35,019 nt of DNA, taken from Lysobacterales bacterium. GTDB taxonomy: Bacteria > Pseudomonadota > Gammaproteobacteria > Xanthomonadales > Wenzhouxiangellaceae. The DNA lies in the NCBI GenBank assembly GCA_002722315.1, contig PBLG01000040.1, forward strand, positions 1-35,019. The letters run 5' to 3'. The notes beneath the pieces are model-generated. The model ran no database searches, was not told where the DNA came from, and was given only the letters and a program-made list of their open reading frames with translations. Position 1 is the stretch's first letter. Each line of letters begins with the position of its first letter. Both the position numbers and the translations under genes were made by a program. Below, in pieces: positions 25,849 through 34,962 of the stretch.

Positions 25849-27029
25849 GCCGCCCACTCCCGCTGGCGCCTGGGCCGGGCCAGTTCCTGCTGGTCGAGTT
25901 CGCGCGCGATTCGCACCACCAGGCCCAGCGCCAGCAGGATCACGAGCATGCTGCTGCCGCCCGCCGAGACCAGCGGCAGCGTGAGCCCCTTGGTCGGAAG
26001 CACGCCCAGGTTCACGCCGATGCTGACCAGGGCCTGAAGACCGATCCACAGCGCAATGCCGAAGGTCGTGAACGCGGCAAACGTCGAACCGGCCGCGTGT
26101 GCTCGAATTCCGATCCGCAGGATGCGCACCACGAGCACGGCGAACAGCGCCAGCACGAAAATGATGCCAAGCAGCCCGAGCTCCTCTGCCAGGATCGCGA
26201 AGATGAAATCGGTATGCGCTTCGGGCAGGTAGAACAGCTTCTGGACGCTGCCGCCTATGCCGACGCCCGAGATCTCGCCCCGGCCGATCGCGATCAGCGC
26301 CTGCACCAGCTGAAAGCCGGCGTCGTAGGGATCGGAGAACGGATCGCCGAAACTGGTCAGGCGCTGCAGGCGATAAGGCTCCAGCGCCGCGAACGTGACC
26401 AGCGGCAGTGCGGCCAGGCCGAGCAGCGACAGCCATTTCCAGGCCGCGCCGGCCAGCCATACCATCCCGCCCAGGATGGCCATCAGCACCAGCGCCGAAC
26501 CCATGTCCGGCTGCTTGAGAATGATGGCGGCCACCATGCCCCCGACCAGCAGGGGCTTGAGCGTATCCATCAGGCCGGCCTCGCCCAGGCCGGGCCTGCG
26601 GGCCAGGTAGCCGGCGATATAGACGATCATCAGCAGCTTGACCGCTTCGACGACCTGGAACCGGAACAGGCCGAGATTGAGCCAGCGCGTCGCGCCGTTG
26701 ACGGTGACGCCCATCCCGGGCACCAGCACCGCGGCCAGCAGCAGCAGCGCCAGCAGCAGGCATATCCGGCCCGACTTTTCCAGCAGCGAGGTGTTCAGCC
26801 ACTGGACGGCGACGGCCAGGCCAAGGCCCAGCACCACGAACATCAGGTGCCGACTGAAGAAATGCCATTCGCCGACCGCGTACTTCTCGGCCACGGCGAC
26901 CGAAGTCGACGCGACCATGACCATCCCGATCGCCAGCAACGCCAGGCTCGCGAGCACCAGCGGCTGGTCGACCGAAACCCCGCGGGCCGGATCGGAGTAG
27001 CGTCTTGCCTGTCTGCGCACCGCGGCCAT
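25845..27029 (-). CDS. ftsW: Septal peptidoglycan glycosyltransferase FtsW (SEDS family)
   Basis: This 394-residue protein with about ten membrane helices polymerises lipid II at the septum with FtsI. The SEDS signatures are present: QPDMGSALVL, the conserved loop AHTDFIFAILAEELG, and the C-terminal LGVLPTKGLTLPLVSAGGSSM. ATG 27029 shares one base with the mraY stop (TGATG). That junction is where murD sits in most gammaproteobacterial clusters, and no trace of it remains. The downstream overlap with murG is ATGA. Confidence 0.97.
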   Translation of the reverse strand: MAAVRRQARRYSDPARGVSVDQPLVLASLALLAIGMVMVASTSVAVAEKYAVGEWHFFSRHLMFVVLGLGLAVAVQWLNTSLLEKSGRICLLLALLLLAAVLVPGMGVTVNGATRWLNLGLFRFQVVEAVKLLMIVYIAGYLARRPGLGEAGLMDTLKPLLVGGMVAAIILKQPDMGSALVLMAILGGMVWLAGAAWKWLSLLGLAALPLVTFAALEPYRLQRLTSFGDPFSDPYDAGFQLVQALIAIGRGEISGVGIGGSVQKLFYLPEAHTDFIFAILAEELGLLGIIFVLALFAVLVVRILRIGIRAHAAGSTFAAFTTFGIALWIGLQALVSIGVNLGVLPTKGLTLPLVSAGGSSMLVILLALGLVVRIARELDQQELARPRRQREWAA

Positions 27030-28099
27030 CAGCGCACCTTCAACGTTGCGAGGCCGACCAGCACCAGCATCACGGCGATGATCCAGAAACGGACGATGAC
27101 CTTGGGCTCGGGCCAGCCCTTGAGCTCGAAGTGATGGTGAATGGGCGCCATGCGGAAGATGCGCTTGCCGGTGAGTTTGAACGAGGCCACCTGCATGATC
27201 ACCGAGACGGTCTCGAGCACGAAGATGCCGGCCATGAGCATGAACACCAGTTCCTGGCGAACGATGATCGCGATGACGCCGAGCGCGGCGCCCACCGAAA
27301 GCGCGCCCACGTCGCCCATGAAGACCTGGGCCGGATAAGTGTTGAACCAGAGAAAGCCGAGACCCGCGCCGGCCAGCGCCGAACAGATGATGGCCACTTC
27401 CCCGGCCCCGGGAATGAACGGGAAGCCGAGGTAATCCGCGAATATGGCGTTGCCGGCCGCGTAGGCGAAGATGCCCAGGCCGATCGCCACCATCACTGCC
27501 GGCACGATCGCCAGGCCGTCCAGCCCGTCGGTCAGGTTGACCGCGTTGGACGATCCGACGATCACGAAGTAACTCAACACGATGAACGCCGGGCCCAGCG
27601 GCAGCATGACGTCCTTGAAGAAGGGCATCAGCAGCGTCGTGGCGCCCGGCACGTCTGCTGTGGCGTACAGGAACACCGCGGCGGCCAGCGCCGCCAGCGA
27701 CTGCAGCGTGTACTTGGCAATCGCGCTGAGACCCCTTGAATCGTTGTATTTCAGCTTGCGATAGTCGTCGTCGAAACCGATCATGCCGAAAGCCGCGGTC
27801 ACGAACAGAACTGTCCAGACGTAGCGATTCCCGATATCGGCCCAGAGCACCGTGGATACCAGCACCGAGATCAGGATCAGCGCCCCGCCCATGGTCGGCG
27901 TGCCGGCCTTGTCGAAGTGCGTGCGCGGACCGACCTCGCGGATCGGCTGGCCGAGCTTGCGCGCGGTCAGGTAGCGGATGAACACCGGCCCCACCGCCAG
28001 CGAAACCACCAGCGCGGTCAGCGACGCCATGATGGTGCGGAAAGTGATGAATCCGAACAGCGCGATATCCAGCGCCAGGATGTCCTCGAACAGCCACAT
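27029..28099 (-). CDS. mraY: Phospho-MurNAc-pentapeptide transferase MraY
   Basis: This 356-residue integral membrane enzyme with ten helices transfers phospho-MurNAc-pentapeptide to undecaprenyl phosphate, giving lipid I. The catalytic Asp cluster is Asp110-112 in [22 protein letters not shown] and the periplasm-to-cytoplasm loop motif [14 protein letters not shown] are intact. ATG 28099 shares one base with the murF stop (TGATG); a GTG two codons earlier is also possible. It ends in TGATG with ftsW. Confidence 0.97.
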   Translation of the reverse strand: MWLFEDILALDIALFGFITFRTIMASLTALVVSLAVGPVFIRYLTARKLGQPIREVGPRTHFDKAGTPTMGGALILISVLVSTVLWADIGNRYVWTVLFVTAAFGMIGFDDDYRKLKYNDSRGLSAIAKYTLQSLAALAAAVFLYATADVPGATTLLMPFFKDVMLPLGPAFIVLSYFVIVGSSNAVNLTDGLDGLAIVPAVMVAIGLGIFAYAAGNAIFADYLGFPFIPGAGEVAIICSALAGAGLGFLWFNTYPAQVFMGDVGALSVGAALGVIAIIVRQELVFMLMAGIFVLETVSVIMQVASFKLTGKRIFRMAPIHHHFELKGWPEPKVIVRFWIIAVMLVLVGLATLKVR

Positions 28100-29448
28100 C
28101 AGCACGGCGTCGCCTCCGCGGCCCTGAGCCGGTCGATGAGCTGCTCCATGTGCGCCGAGCGCGAACCCTTGACCAGGCAGATCACGTCGGGCTGCAGGAG
28201 CTCCTGCATGCGCCCGGCCATGGTGTCCAGGTCTTCGAAAGCCTCGCCGCCGGCGCCGAAGGCATCGGCAACCGAACCGGCATGCGCGCCGATCGCGAAC
28301 AGCCGGTCGATGCCCAGGTCGTGCGCGGCGCGCCCGATCTCGCGATGCAACTTGGTGCTTTGCTCGCCCAGTTCGGCCATTTCGCCCAGCGCCAGCCAGC
28401 GACGGCCCTGCCGCGCGGCAAGCACCTGCAGCCCGGCGTACAGCGATGCCGGGTTGGCGTTGTAGCTGTCGTCGATCAGGCGCCAGCCGCCACTCATCTC
28501 GCGCTCGCTGAGGCGCCCCGGCAGGCTGTCGACCGCCGCCAGGCCGCTCGCGATATCGTCGATCTCGATGCCCAGCGCCAGCGCAGCCGCGGTCGCCGCG
28601 AGCGCATTCAGGCGATTGTGCTCGCCCGGAAGCGCCAATTCGAGCGTGAAGGCGCCGGCCGGTGTCACGACCCGGTCGTCGCCTTCCAGCCTGATGTCGG
28701 CCCGGGCCGAGCGACCGAAAGCAAGCTGGCGGCTTTCGGTGCACAGACCGCGCCAGTACTCGAAGTAATCGTCGTCGCGGCTGATCACGGCCACGTCGTC
28801 GGCGCCCAGCGCGGCGAACAGTTCACCCTTGGTGCGGGCCACGCCGTCGATGCTGCCCAGGCGCTCGAGGTGGGCCGGTCCCGCGTTGGTGACCACCCCC
28901 ACGTCGGGCCGCGCCATGGCCGCAAGGTATTCGATGTCGCCCGGCTTCCCGCACCCCATCTCGACCACGGCGAAACGATGATGTTCGCCGAGCGCGGCCA
29001 GCGTCAGCGGCACGCCGATTTCATTGTTGTAGTTGCCGCGGGTGGCCAGCGTGGGCGCACAGCGGCGCATGATGGAGGCAAGCATGGTCTTTACCGTGGT
29101 CTTGCCGTTGCTGCCGGTGATCGCCACGACGCGCACGTTCATGCTCTCGCGCCAGGCGCCGGCCAGCCTGCCCATGGCCTTGACGACGTCGTCGACCACG
29201 ATCTGCGCAACCGGCGCATCCACGGTGCGTGAGACCAGCGCGGCAGCCGCCTTTGCGCCCGCCGCGTCGAGCACGAAGCGATGCCCGTCCACGCGCTCGC
29301 CGAGCAGCGCGCAATAGAGATTGCCCGGCTTGAGCGTGCGCGAATCCTGGGTCATTCCGACGAACGGACCGGTCTCGCGGCACGCCGAAGGCAGGTGCAG
29401 TTCGCCGTCGACGATGCCTGCCGCGCGCTCGAGCTCGAAGCGGATCAT
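28099..29448 (-). CDS. murF: UDP-MurNAc-tripeptide D-Ala-D-Ala ligase MurF
   Basis: This 449-residue Mur ligase adds D-Ala-D-Ala to complete the pentapeptide. The ATP loop [10 protein letters not shown] is at 111-120, followed by [14 protein letters not shown] and the MurF-specific [10 protein letters not shown]. The C-terminal [10 protein letters not shown] is also typical. ATG 29448 overlaps the murE stop (ATGA), and its stop overlaps mraY. The long open frame continuing upstream to 30621 is antisense-like sequence within murE and not part of the gene. Confidence 0.97.
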   Translation of the reverse strand: MIRFELERAAGIVDGELHLPSACRETGPFVGMTQDSRTLKPGNLYCALLGERVDGHRFVLDAAGAKAAAALVSRTVDAPVAQIVVDDVVKAMGRLAGAWRESMNVRVVAITGSNGKTTVKTMLASIMRRCAPTLATRGNYNNEIGVPLTLAALGEHHRFAVVEMGCGKPGDIEYLAAMARPDVGVVTNAGPAHLERLGSIDGVARTKGELFAALGADDVAVISRDDDYFEYWRGLCTESRQLAFGRSARADIRLEGDDRVVTPAGAFTLELALPGEHNRLNALAATAAALALGIEIDDIASGLAAVDSLPGRLSEREMSGGWRLIDDSYNANPASLYAGLQVLAARQGRRWLALGEMAELGEQSTKLHREIGRAAHDLGIDRLFAIGAHAGSVADAFGAGGEAFEDLDTMAGRMQELLQPDVICLVKGSRSAHMEQLIDRLRAAEATPC

Positions 29449-30896
29449 GCGGCCTCCACGAGTGCGCTTCTGACCGCATCGAAATCGCTGAACTCGATCA
29501 CGCTGTCGCCCAGGTCCTGGGTCTGCTCGTGCCCCTTCCCGGCAACCAGCACGCAATCGTCGGCGCCCGCGCCGGCTACTGCGCAGCCTATGGCCTGGCG
29601 CCGGTCCGGGATCACGCGCACGCGATCGGGGCGGGCCATGCCGGCCTGGATATCGCGCAGGATCTTCAGCGGATCCTCGCCCCTGGGGTTGTCGCTGGTG
29701 AGAATCACTTCGTCGGCCAGCGATTCGGCGACGCGTCCCATCATCGGTCGCTTGCCGCGATCGCGCTCGCCGCCGCAACCGAACACGCAGACCAGTCGTT
29801 CGCCGGTTACCTGGCGAAGCGCGGCCAGGGCATTGCCCAGCGCATCCGGACTGTGGGCATAGTCGATGACCACCCGCTGTCCGGCCGGCCCGTCGATGCG
29901 GTTCATCCGTCCCGGGACCGGATCCAGGTTCGCGATCATCCCGGCGATGTCGCGCACGTTGTAGCCCCTGACGGTCAGTTCGGCGATCACGATCGCGATA
30001 TTGCTGGCGTTGATCCGTCCGATCAGGCGGCTGGCGCAGCACACCCGGCCCTCGGGCGTATTGACGTCCATCTGCAGGCCTTCCAGCGTGGCGCGCCGTA
30101 TGGTGCCCAGCACATCCGGTCCCCGGGCCGTCTCCAGCCCGTAGGTCACCAGTCCGGGCGAGTCCTTGAGCTCGCCGGCGAGGCGACGGCCGAATTCGTC
30201 GTCGACGTTGATCAGCTGGTGACGGCTGGGGTAGTCGGTGAACAGGCACGCCTTGGCGCGTCCGTATGCCTCCAGGGTGCCGTGATAGTCGAGGTGATCG
30301 CGTTCGAGGTTGGTGAAGATCACGCTGCCGAAACGCAGCCCGGCCAGACGCTGCTGGTCCAGCGCGTGCGACGAGGCCTCCAGCACCACCTTGCCGATGC
30401 CGTCGTCGCGCAGCCCGGCCAGGGCCCGGTATAGCGAAGGCATGTCGGGCGTTGTGTGGCTGGCGACGGCAAGCGCGTTCGGCCGTCCTATTCCCAGCGT
30501 GCCGATCATGCCGCCGTTCAGCGCCTGTGCCAGCAGCCAGGCGACCGACGACTTGCCGTTGGTCCCGGTCACCGCGGTCAGGTCCAGACCCGACACCGGA
30601 TCGTCCCAGTAGCGAGCGCACAGCGTATGAAGCTCGGCGGCCAGCCCGGACACTTCGACGCAGCGTTCCCGGATCGCTTCCGGCACCGGCGCGACGCCGT
30701 CGTGCAGCACAACGGTAGCCCCGGCGCGCAAGGCCGATTCGGCGTACTCCATGCCGTGCCGGCGCGTGCCCGCCAGCGCCAGGAAGGCGTCTCCGGGCGC
30801 CAGCCGCCGCGAATCCATGGCCAGCCCGGCGATGGCCAGCGACGGCACGCGTTCGGCGTCGACCAGGCCGGCAAGTATCCGGTCCAGCGGCTTCAT
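29445..30896 (-). CDS. murE: UDP-MurNAc-L-Ala-D-Glu-meso-diaminopimelate ligase MurE
   Basis: This 483-residue ligase adds the third stem residue. The ATP loop TGTNGKSS is at 110-117, and the carbamylated lysine is Lys215 in YGRAKACLF. The specificity motif DNPR (402-405, in SDNPRGEDP) indicates meso-diaminopimelate rather than lysine, so the wall is Gram-negative type. Its substrate requires D-Glu (or epimerised L-Glu) to have been added already, yet murD is missing from this cluster. It overlaps ftsI and murF by 4 bp each. Confidence 0.97.
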   Translation of the reverse strand: MKPLDRILAGLVDAERVPSLAIAGLAMDSRRLAPGDAFLALAGTRRHGMEYAESALRAGATVVLHDGVAPVPEAIRERCVEVSGLAAELHTLCARYWDDPVSGLDLTAVTGTNGKSSVAWLLAQALNGGMIGTLGIGRPNALAVASHTTPDMPSLYRALAGLRDDGIGKVVLEASSHALDQQRLAGLRFGSVIFTNLERDHLDYHGTLEAYGRAKACLFTDYPSRHQLINVDDEFGRRLAGELKDSPGLVTYGLETARGPDVLGTIRRATLEGLQMDVNTPEGRVCCASRLIGRINASNIAIVIAELTVRGYNVRDIAGMIANLDPVPGRMNRIDGPAGQRVVIDYAHSPDALGNALAALRQVTGERLVCVFGCGGERDRGKRPMMGRVAESLADEVILTSDNPRGEDPLKILRDIQAGMARPDRVRVIPDRRQAIGCAVAGAGADDCVLVAGKGHEQTQDLGDSVIEFSDFDAVRSALVEAA

Positions 30897-32593
30897 GGCG
30901 AATCTCCGGCCATGGTCATCAGCGACGACACGTCGTCCGGCGGCACGTTCATCAGGCGCAGCGCGTCGGCCATCACGCGGCCGAACAGCGGACCGGCGAC
31001 CAGGCCACCGTAGTAGGCCTCGCCGCCCGGATCCTGGATCACCACCACGGCGGCAAGACGCGGCCGCGTGACCGGGGCGAAGCCCGCGATGCTGGACACG
31101 TAGCGATCGCTGTAGCCGGACACGCCGACCTTGCGCGACGTCCCGGTCTTGGCCGCGATCCGGTAACCGTCGATCGCGGCGCGGCTGGCCGTGCCGTCGG
31201 GGCCGGTGACCGTCTCCAGCATCAGGGCGAGCCTGTCGGCCAGCGCCGGATCCATGACGCTCTGGGTCGGATTGTCCGAATCGAGAATGAAACTGGGCTG
31301 GCGAAGGCGCCCGCCGTCGGCGACCGCCGCCATGGCGCGCGCCAGCTGCAAGGGCGTGACCGAAAGCCCGTATCCGTAGGCCAGCGTGGCCTGCTCGAGC
31401 TTGCGCCAGCGCTGGTAGTCGCGCAGCACGCCGGCCGATTCGCCGGGGAACCCGGAGCCGGTCACGCGACCGAAGCCGAGCCGCGAGTACATGCTCCACA
31501 TGTGCTGGGCATCCATCGCCATGGCCAGCTGAACCACGCCGACGTTGGACGACTTTGTAAGCACGCCGGTAACGGTCAGCTCGCCGTAGTTGCGGAAGTC
31601 CTCGATGGTGTGGCCCGACACGGTCATGTATCCGGGCGCGGTGTCGATGAGCATGTCGGGACGCGCCAGGCCGGCCTCCATCGCCGCGGCGACGACGAAC
31701 GGCTTGACCACGGACCCGGGCTCGAGCACGTCGGTCAGTGCGCGATTGCGCACGCCCTCGGTGGAGTCCCGCTCGCGCGCATTGGGGTTGAACGAAGGGT
31801 AATTGGCCATCGCCAGGATGGCGCCGGTCCTGACGTCCAGCACCACCACAGATCCCGAGCGCGCCTGGTGTTCGGAGATGGTCGCGACCAGTTCGCGGTA
31901 GGCCAGGTACTGCAGGCGGCGGTCCAGGGTCAGCTGGAGTTCTCGGCCGGGCTCGGCTTCGCGCACCAGTTCGATGTCCTCGACCACGCGCCCGAGGCGA
32001 TCCTGGATCACGCGTTTCATGCCGGTACGCCCGGTCAGCCAGCTGTCGTAGGCCAGTTCCAGGCCTTCCTGCCCGACCTCGTCGATGTTGGTCATGCCCA
32101 CGACCTGCGCGCTGACGTCCGCGGTCGGGTAGAAGCGCTTGTATTCGCGCTGCAGGAACACGCCGGGAATGTCGAGCTGGCGAACCCGATCGGCGAGTTC
32201 AGGGTGAATGCGGCGAATGATCCATACGAACTGGCGATCGGCGCGCTGGCTGAGACGACGCTGGATGGCGTCGGCATCCTCGCCCAGCACGCCGGCCAGC
32301 AGCGGAATGCGATCGGCCGCCTGCAGCAGTTCGCCCGGATGCGCCCATACCGAGTCCACCGGCGTAGAGACCGCAAGCGGCTGGCCGTTGCGATCGACGA
32401 TGCGGCCGCGCATGGTGGGAATTTCGACCTGGCGCAGGAAGCGCGCCTCGCCTTCTTCCTGCAGGAACTCGGTGTCCATGACCTGCAGCTTGATCGCGCG
32501 CGCGACCAGGCCGACCGCGGCCAGGCCCATCAACGCGATCAGCAGCGCCACGCGCAGCCGGCAGATCCCGAGACCGTTGCGCGGCTCAGCCAT
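30893..32593 (-). CDS. ftsI: Septal peptidoglycan transpeptidase FtsI (PBP3)
   Basis: This 566-residue class B penicillin-binding protein has one membrane helix (about 14-33) and a pedestal domain starting MRGRIVDRNGQPLAVS. The transpeptidase motifs are SxxK with Ser294 and Lys297 (EPGSVVKPF), SSN 348-350 and KTGT 482-485. It crosslinks new septal wall in complex with FtsW. It overlaps ftsL by 8 bp and murE by 4 bp. Confidence 0.98.
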   Translation of the reverse strand: MAEPRNGLGICRLRVALLIALMGLAAVGLVARAIKLQVMDTEFLQEEGEARFLRQVEIPTMRGRIVDRNGQPLAVSTPVDSVWAHPGELLQAADRIPLLAGVLGEDADAIQRRLSQRADRQFVWIIRRIHPELADRVRQLDIPGVFLQREYKRFYPTADVSAQVVGMTNIDEVGQEGLELAYDSWLTGRTGMKRVIQDRLGRVVEDIELVREAEPGRELQLTLDRRLQYLAYRELVATISEHQARSGSVVVLDVRTGAILAMANYPSFNPNARERDSTEGVRNRALTDVLEPGSVVKPFVVAAAMEAGLARPDMLIDTAPGYMTVSGHTIEDFRNYGELTVTGVLTKSSNVGVVQLAMAMDAQHMWSMYSRLGFGRVTGSGFPGESAGVLRDYQRWRKLEQATLAYGYGLSVTPLQLARAMAAVADGGRLRQPSFILDSDNPTQSVMDPALADRLALMLETVTGPDGTASRAAIDGYRIAAKTGTSRKVGVSGYSDRYVSSIAGFAPVTRPRLAAVVVIQDPGGEAYYGGLVAGPLFGRVMADALRLMNVPPDDVSSLMTMAGDSP

Positions 32594-32855
32594 CTTCGGC
32601 CACCAGCACCCGGACGCGGTCGGGCGACTTCATCTGCAGGCGATCCAGCGCCTGGGTCTCGATACGGCCCGTCTCGCCGAGCCAGGCGAGCTCAATCTGC
32701 AGCCGGGACCATTCGACCTGGTGCTGGTCGTGGCGGCGCCCTTCGCGCTCGAGCTCGATGAAAAGCTGCCGGCCCTGGTGCTTGAGCGCGATCAGCGAAA
32801 CGGCGCTGGCGACCACGCCGATCAGCAGCACGATGAACGGCGCCCAGGCCTTCAT
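32586..32855 (-). CDS. ftsL: Cell division protein FtsL
   Basis: This 89-residue bitopic protein has a membrane helix at about residues 5-23 and a periplasmic helical segment that should form the coiled coil with FtsB (heptad-like Leu/Ile spacing through LQIELAWL). It is recognised mainly by size, topology and its position between rsmH and ftsI, as usual for this poorly conserved protein. Overlaps are ATGA with rsmH and 8 bp with ftsI. Confidence 0.92.
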   Translation of the reverse strand: MKAWAPFIVLLIGVVASAVSLIALKHQGRQLFIELEREGRRHDQHQVEWSRLQIELAWLGETGRIETQALDRLQMKSPDRVRVLVAEDG

Positions 32856-33805
32856 GCCGACCCTCCGACGGGCGCATCGGCAAGGCGTTCGGCCACGCGC
32901 ATGCGCGCCGACCGGGCCCTCGGGTTCGAAGATTGCTCCTGTTCGGTTGGACGTACCAGCTTGCCGATGGCCTTCAGGCGTGGAGAAAACGACGGCGCGC
33001 TGGGCATCCGCCGGCTGGCCGGCGGCGCGGTGGCGGCTTCGCGGATGGCGCGCTTGACACGCCGGTCTTCGAGTGAATGAAAGCTGATCACGACCAGTCG
33101 CCCGCCCGGGGCCAGCGACTCGATGGCCGCCTGCAGGGCCTCGTCCAGGGCGTCCAGTTCAGCGTTGACGGCGATCCTGATCGCCTGGAACGTCCGAGTG
33201 GCCGGGTGAATCCGGCTGGCGCGCGCGGCCCCGGCCGGCATCGCCTTCTCGACCAGCGCGGCCAGCGCCGAAGTCGTGCGGATGGGTTCGGCTTCCCGTG
33301 CTTCCACGATCGCCCTGGCGATCCTGCGCGAGAACTTCTCCTCGCCGAGCTCGAACAAGACCTTGACCAGCTGCGCCTCGTCGACCTCGGCCAGCCAGTC
33401 GGCGGCCGAGACGCCGGTATCCGGGTCCAGCCGCATGTCCAGCGGGCCTTCGTGACGGAAACTGAAGCCGCGTTCCGGGGAATCGAGCTGCGGCGAAGAC
33501 ACGCCGAGGTCCATCAGGATGCCGTCGACGCCGGCTTGGGGCGCCAGGTCGCGGACCACCGCGCCCAGATCGCGGAAATTGCACCGGACCAGTCGCAGGC
33601 GGGCATCGCCGCCGAACTCGCGCTCACCGAACGCGATCGCGTCGGGATCGGCATCCAGCGCGATCAGCAGTCCGCGCGCGCCCAGCCGGTCGAGAACAAG
33701 CCGCGCGTGCCCGCCACGACCGAATGTCGCGTCCAGGTAAGTCCCATCCGCACGCACGTTCAAGGCGTTCACTGCCGCCTCCTCAAGTACCGGAACATGT
33801 TCCAT
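32852..33805 (-). CDS. rsmH: 16S rRNA (cytosine-1402-N4)-methyltransferase RsmH (MraW)
   Basis: This 317-residue methyltransferase modifies C1402 in the ribosomal P site. The SAM-binding loop YLDATFGRGGHARLVL is at 23-38. DGILMDLGVSSPQLD, the RIHPATRTFQAIRI segment and VISFHSLEDRRVKR are family signatures. ATG 33805 shares one base with the mraZ stop (TGATG). The open frame extends far upstream into mraZ, but MEHVPVLEEAV-type N-termini are the family start. Confidence 0.97.
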   Translation of the reverse strand: MEHVPVLEEAAVNALNVRADGTYLDATFGRGGHARLVLDRLGARGLLIALDADPDAIAFGEREFGGDARLRLVRCNFRDLGAVVRDLAPQAGVDGILMDLGVSSPQLDSPERGFSFRHEGPLDMRLDPDTGVSAADWLAEVDEAQLVKVLFELGEEKFSRRIARAIVEAREAEPIRTTSALAALVEKAMPAGAARASRIHPATRTFQAIRIAVNAELDALDEALQAAIESLAPGGRLVVISFHSLEDRRVKRAIREAATAPPASRRMPSAPSFSPRLKAIGKLVRPTEQEQSSNPRARSARMRVAERLADAPVGGSA

Positions 33806-34257
33806 CACAGCACCAGCTCGGCCATTTCGGCTGAGGCCTGCTCCTGTATCGACCGCTCCTCTTCGGCTCGCCGCTGGTTGAGCACGTTCTCGTTCCACAC
33901 TTCGAAACGCGCGCCCATGCCCATCAGCACGACCTTCTTCTCCAGACCGGCGACCTGCCGCAGCGTCTGCGGCAGCAACAACCGCGCACTGCCGTCCAGC
34001 TCGAGCTGGGTCGCCGAACCCACCAGGCGGCGCTGAAGCCCCCGGTGGCTGGGGTTGAAAGTGGAAAGCGCCATGACCTGATCGCGCACGCGCTCCCACT
34101 CCGGCTCGGGATACAGCCACAGGCAACCGGAATCGAACGCCGAGTACGTCAGCACCAGGCGATTGCCCGAGGCCTCCTCGACCGATTCTCGATAACGCGT
34201 GGGCAGCGCCATGCGGCCTTTCGCGTCCAGGTTGATGGCTGTTTCACCGAAAAACAT
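33805..34257 (-). CDS. mraZ: Transcriptional regulator MraZ
   Basis: This 150-residue protein carries two SpoVT/AbrB-like half domains: the first with DAKGRMALPTRYR (11-23), the second with LDGSARLLLPQTLRQ (87-101). MraZ binds repeated TGGGN boxes near its own promoter and represses the dcw cluster. Three such boxes with 10-bp spacing lie upstream here. It is the promoter-proximal gene of the cluster and overlaps rsmH by one base. A GGAG inside the third box is the only ribosome-binding-like site, about 15 nt from the ATG, so MraZ binding or mRNA structure could affect its translation (inference). Confidence 0.97.
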   Translation of the reverse strand: MFFGETAINLDAKGRMALPTRYRESVEEASGNRLVLTYSAFDSGCLWLYPEPEWERVRDQVMALSTFNPSHRGLQRRLVGSATQLELDGSARLLLPQTLRQVAGLEKKVVLMGMGARFEVWNENVLNQRRAEEERSIQEQASAEMAELVL

Positions 34258-34272
34258 GGTTTGGGCGGTTTA

Positions 34273-34298
34273 CTCCACTATTTCCCACAATTTCCCAC
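34273..34298 (-). promoter_or_regulatory. Three MraZ boxes
   Basis: Read on the minus strand, GTGGGA (34293-34298), GTGGGA (34283-34288) and GTGGAG (34273-34278) recur every 10 bp with AT-rich AAAT spacers. The first two are identical, the third is weaker. They match the known TGGGN direct-repeat operator of MraZ. They lie just downstream of the -10 element, so bound MraZ would block early elongation. Confidence 0.85.
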
Positions 34299-34306
34299 TC
34301 AGCGCC

Positions 34307-34335
34307 ACAATAGTCCCTGCTCAAGGGGCTGTCAA
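34307..34335 (-). promoter_or_regulatory. Sigma-70 promoter of the dcw cluster (mraZp)
   Basis: On the minus strand a perfect TTGACA (34330-34335) and TATTGT (34307-34312, four of six) are separated by exactly 17 bp. Transcription should begin near 34300, directly before the MraZ boxes, leaving a leader of about 43 nt. This is the best promoter in the window. Confidence 0.8.
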
Positions 34336-34455
34336 GCGGAAATTCCAAGCAAATTCAGGGGCGAAGCGGGGTTCAGGCGGGCGACCGGCCGAATCACTGA
34401 ACACATGAACAGTGGTTTTCGGATGCCGTTTTCCGGCACGGGGCCGGGTTTGTCG

Positions 34456-34475
34456 TTGACCGCAATCTCGGTCAA
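34456..34475. repeat. Small perfect hairpin
   Basis: TTGACCG (34456-34462) pairs with CGGTCAA (34469-34475) around CAATCT. It lies about 120 bp upstream of the mraZ -35 element. It could be an upstream operator or the terminator remnant of a gene beyond the window. No T tract is present. Confidence 0.35.
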
Positions 34476-34499
34476 GCCCGATTCGAGTGCAGATCCGAC

Positions 34500-34563
34500 T
34501 TCAAAAGCCGTTTCGCCGCCGGCTGCGCCGGCTGATGCGAGTTACTTCTTGGCGCCCCAAGAA
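34500..34563 (-). repeat. Composite hairpin repeat, copy B (reverse)
   Basis: Read on the minus strand, the stem TTCTTGG/CCAAGAA (34546-34563) is followed by ACTCGCATCA, the stem GCCGGC-GCA-GCCGGC (34518-34532), then GGCGAAACGG and TTTTGAAGTCG. The order and linkers match copy A (472-569) and copy C (34963-35019), but the first stem has a completely different sequence that still pairs. Confidence 0.75.
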
Positions 34564-34609
34564 CGAGGGAGCCGCCGGTCCCGCGGCTGCTGGCGCAGCC
34601 TCCGGCCCG

Positions 34610-34925
34610 GTGCCCTGCGCGTTTCGGTCGGGCCGGGGTCCGCCGAACTCGCTATGGTCGCTTCGCTCCCGTCGCTCAGACATGCGGCGGCCCTTTTCCC
34701 GGCCCGCCCTGCAATGCTCGGCGGCGGCGACGGCGGGATGCGGGCACGGAACGTTCCGTGCCTTTTCTCCGACATGCACCCCAACGATCGGCGGCCGCCC
34801 ATCTGCCTCGATGGCGCCGAGTATCGCAGCAGCGAACGGAGTCTTCCGGTTCCGCATGTCTGAGCGACCGAAGGGAGCGAGTTCGGAACCGGCCGTTCGG
34901 TGCGAGAAACGCAGGGGACCCGGCG
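34610..34925. repeat. Large degenerate inverted-repeat element
   Basis: The block CCGAACTCGCT ... GTCGCTCAGACATGCGG (34643-34687) recurs in reverse complement at 34852-34886. Weaker similarity extends outward on both sides (CCCTGCG...CCG blocks) and inward (ACTCGGCG/GCTCGGCG). The centre is near 34767. A 20-bp perfect palindrome sits beside it (34743-34762). Copies B and C of the hairpin repeat face outward at the two ends, so the whole 34500-35019 stretch looks like two copies of one longer unit placed head to head. Confidence 0.65.
34743..34762 (+). repeat. 20-bp perfect palindrome followed by TTTT
   Basis: GGCACGGAAC (34743-34752) is followed immediately by its exact complement GTTCCGTGCC (34753-34762), then TTTTCTCC. 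As RNA on the + strand this gives an 8-bp stem with a 4-nt loop and a short U run, so a weak intrinsic terminator is possible. As DNA it could be a symmetrical protein-binding site. It is part of the larger inverted-repeat element. Confidence 0.6.
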
Positions 34926-34962
34926 CAGTTTGCCGGGCGCCTTCGCGGCATGAGCGGTTTTG

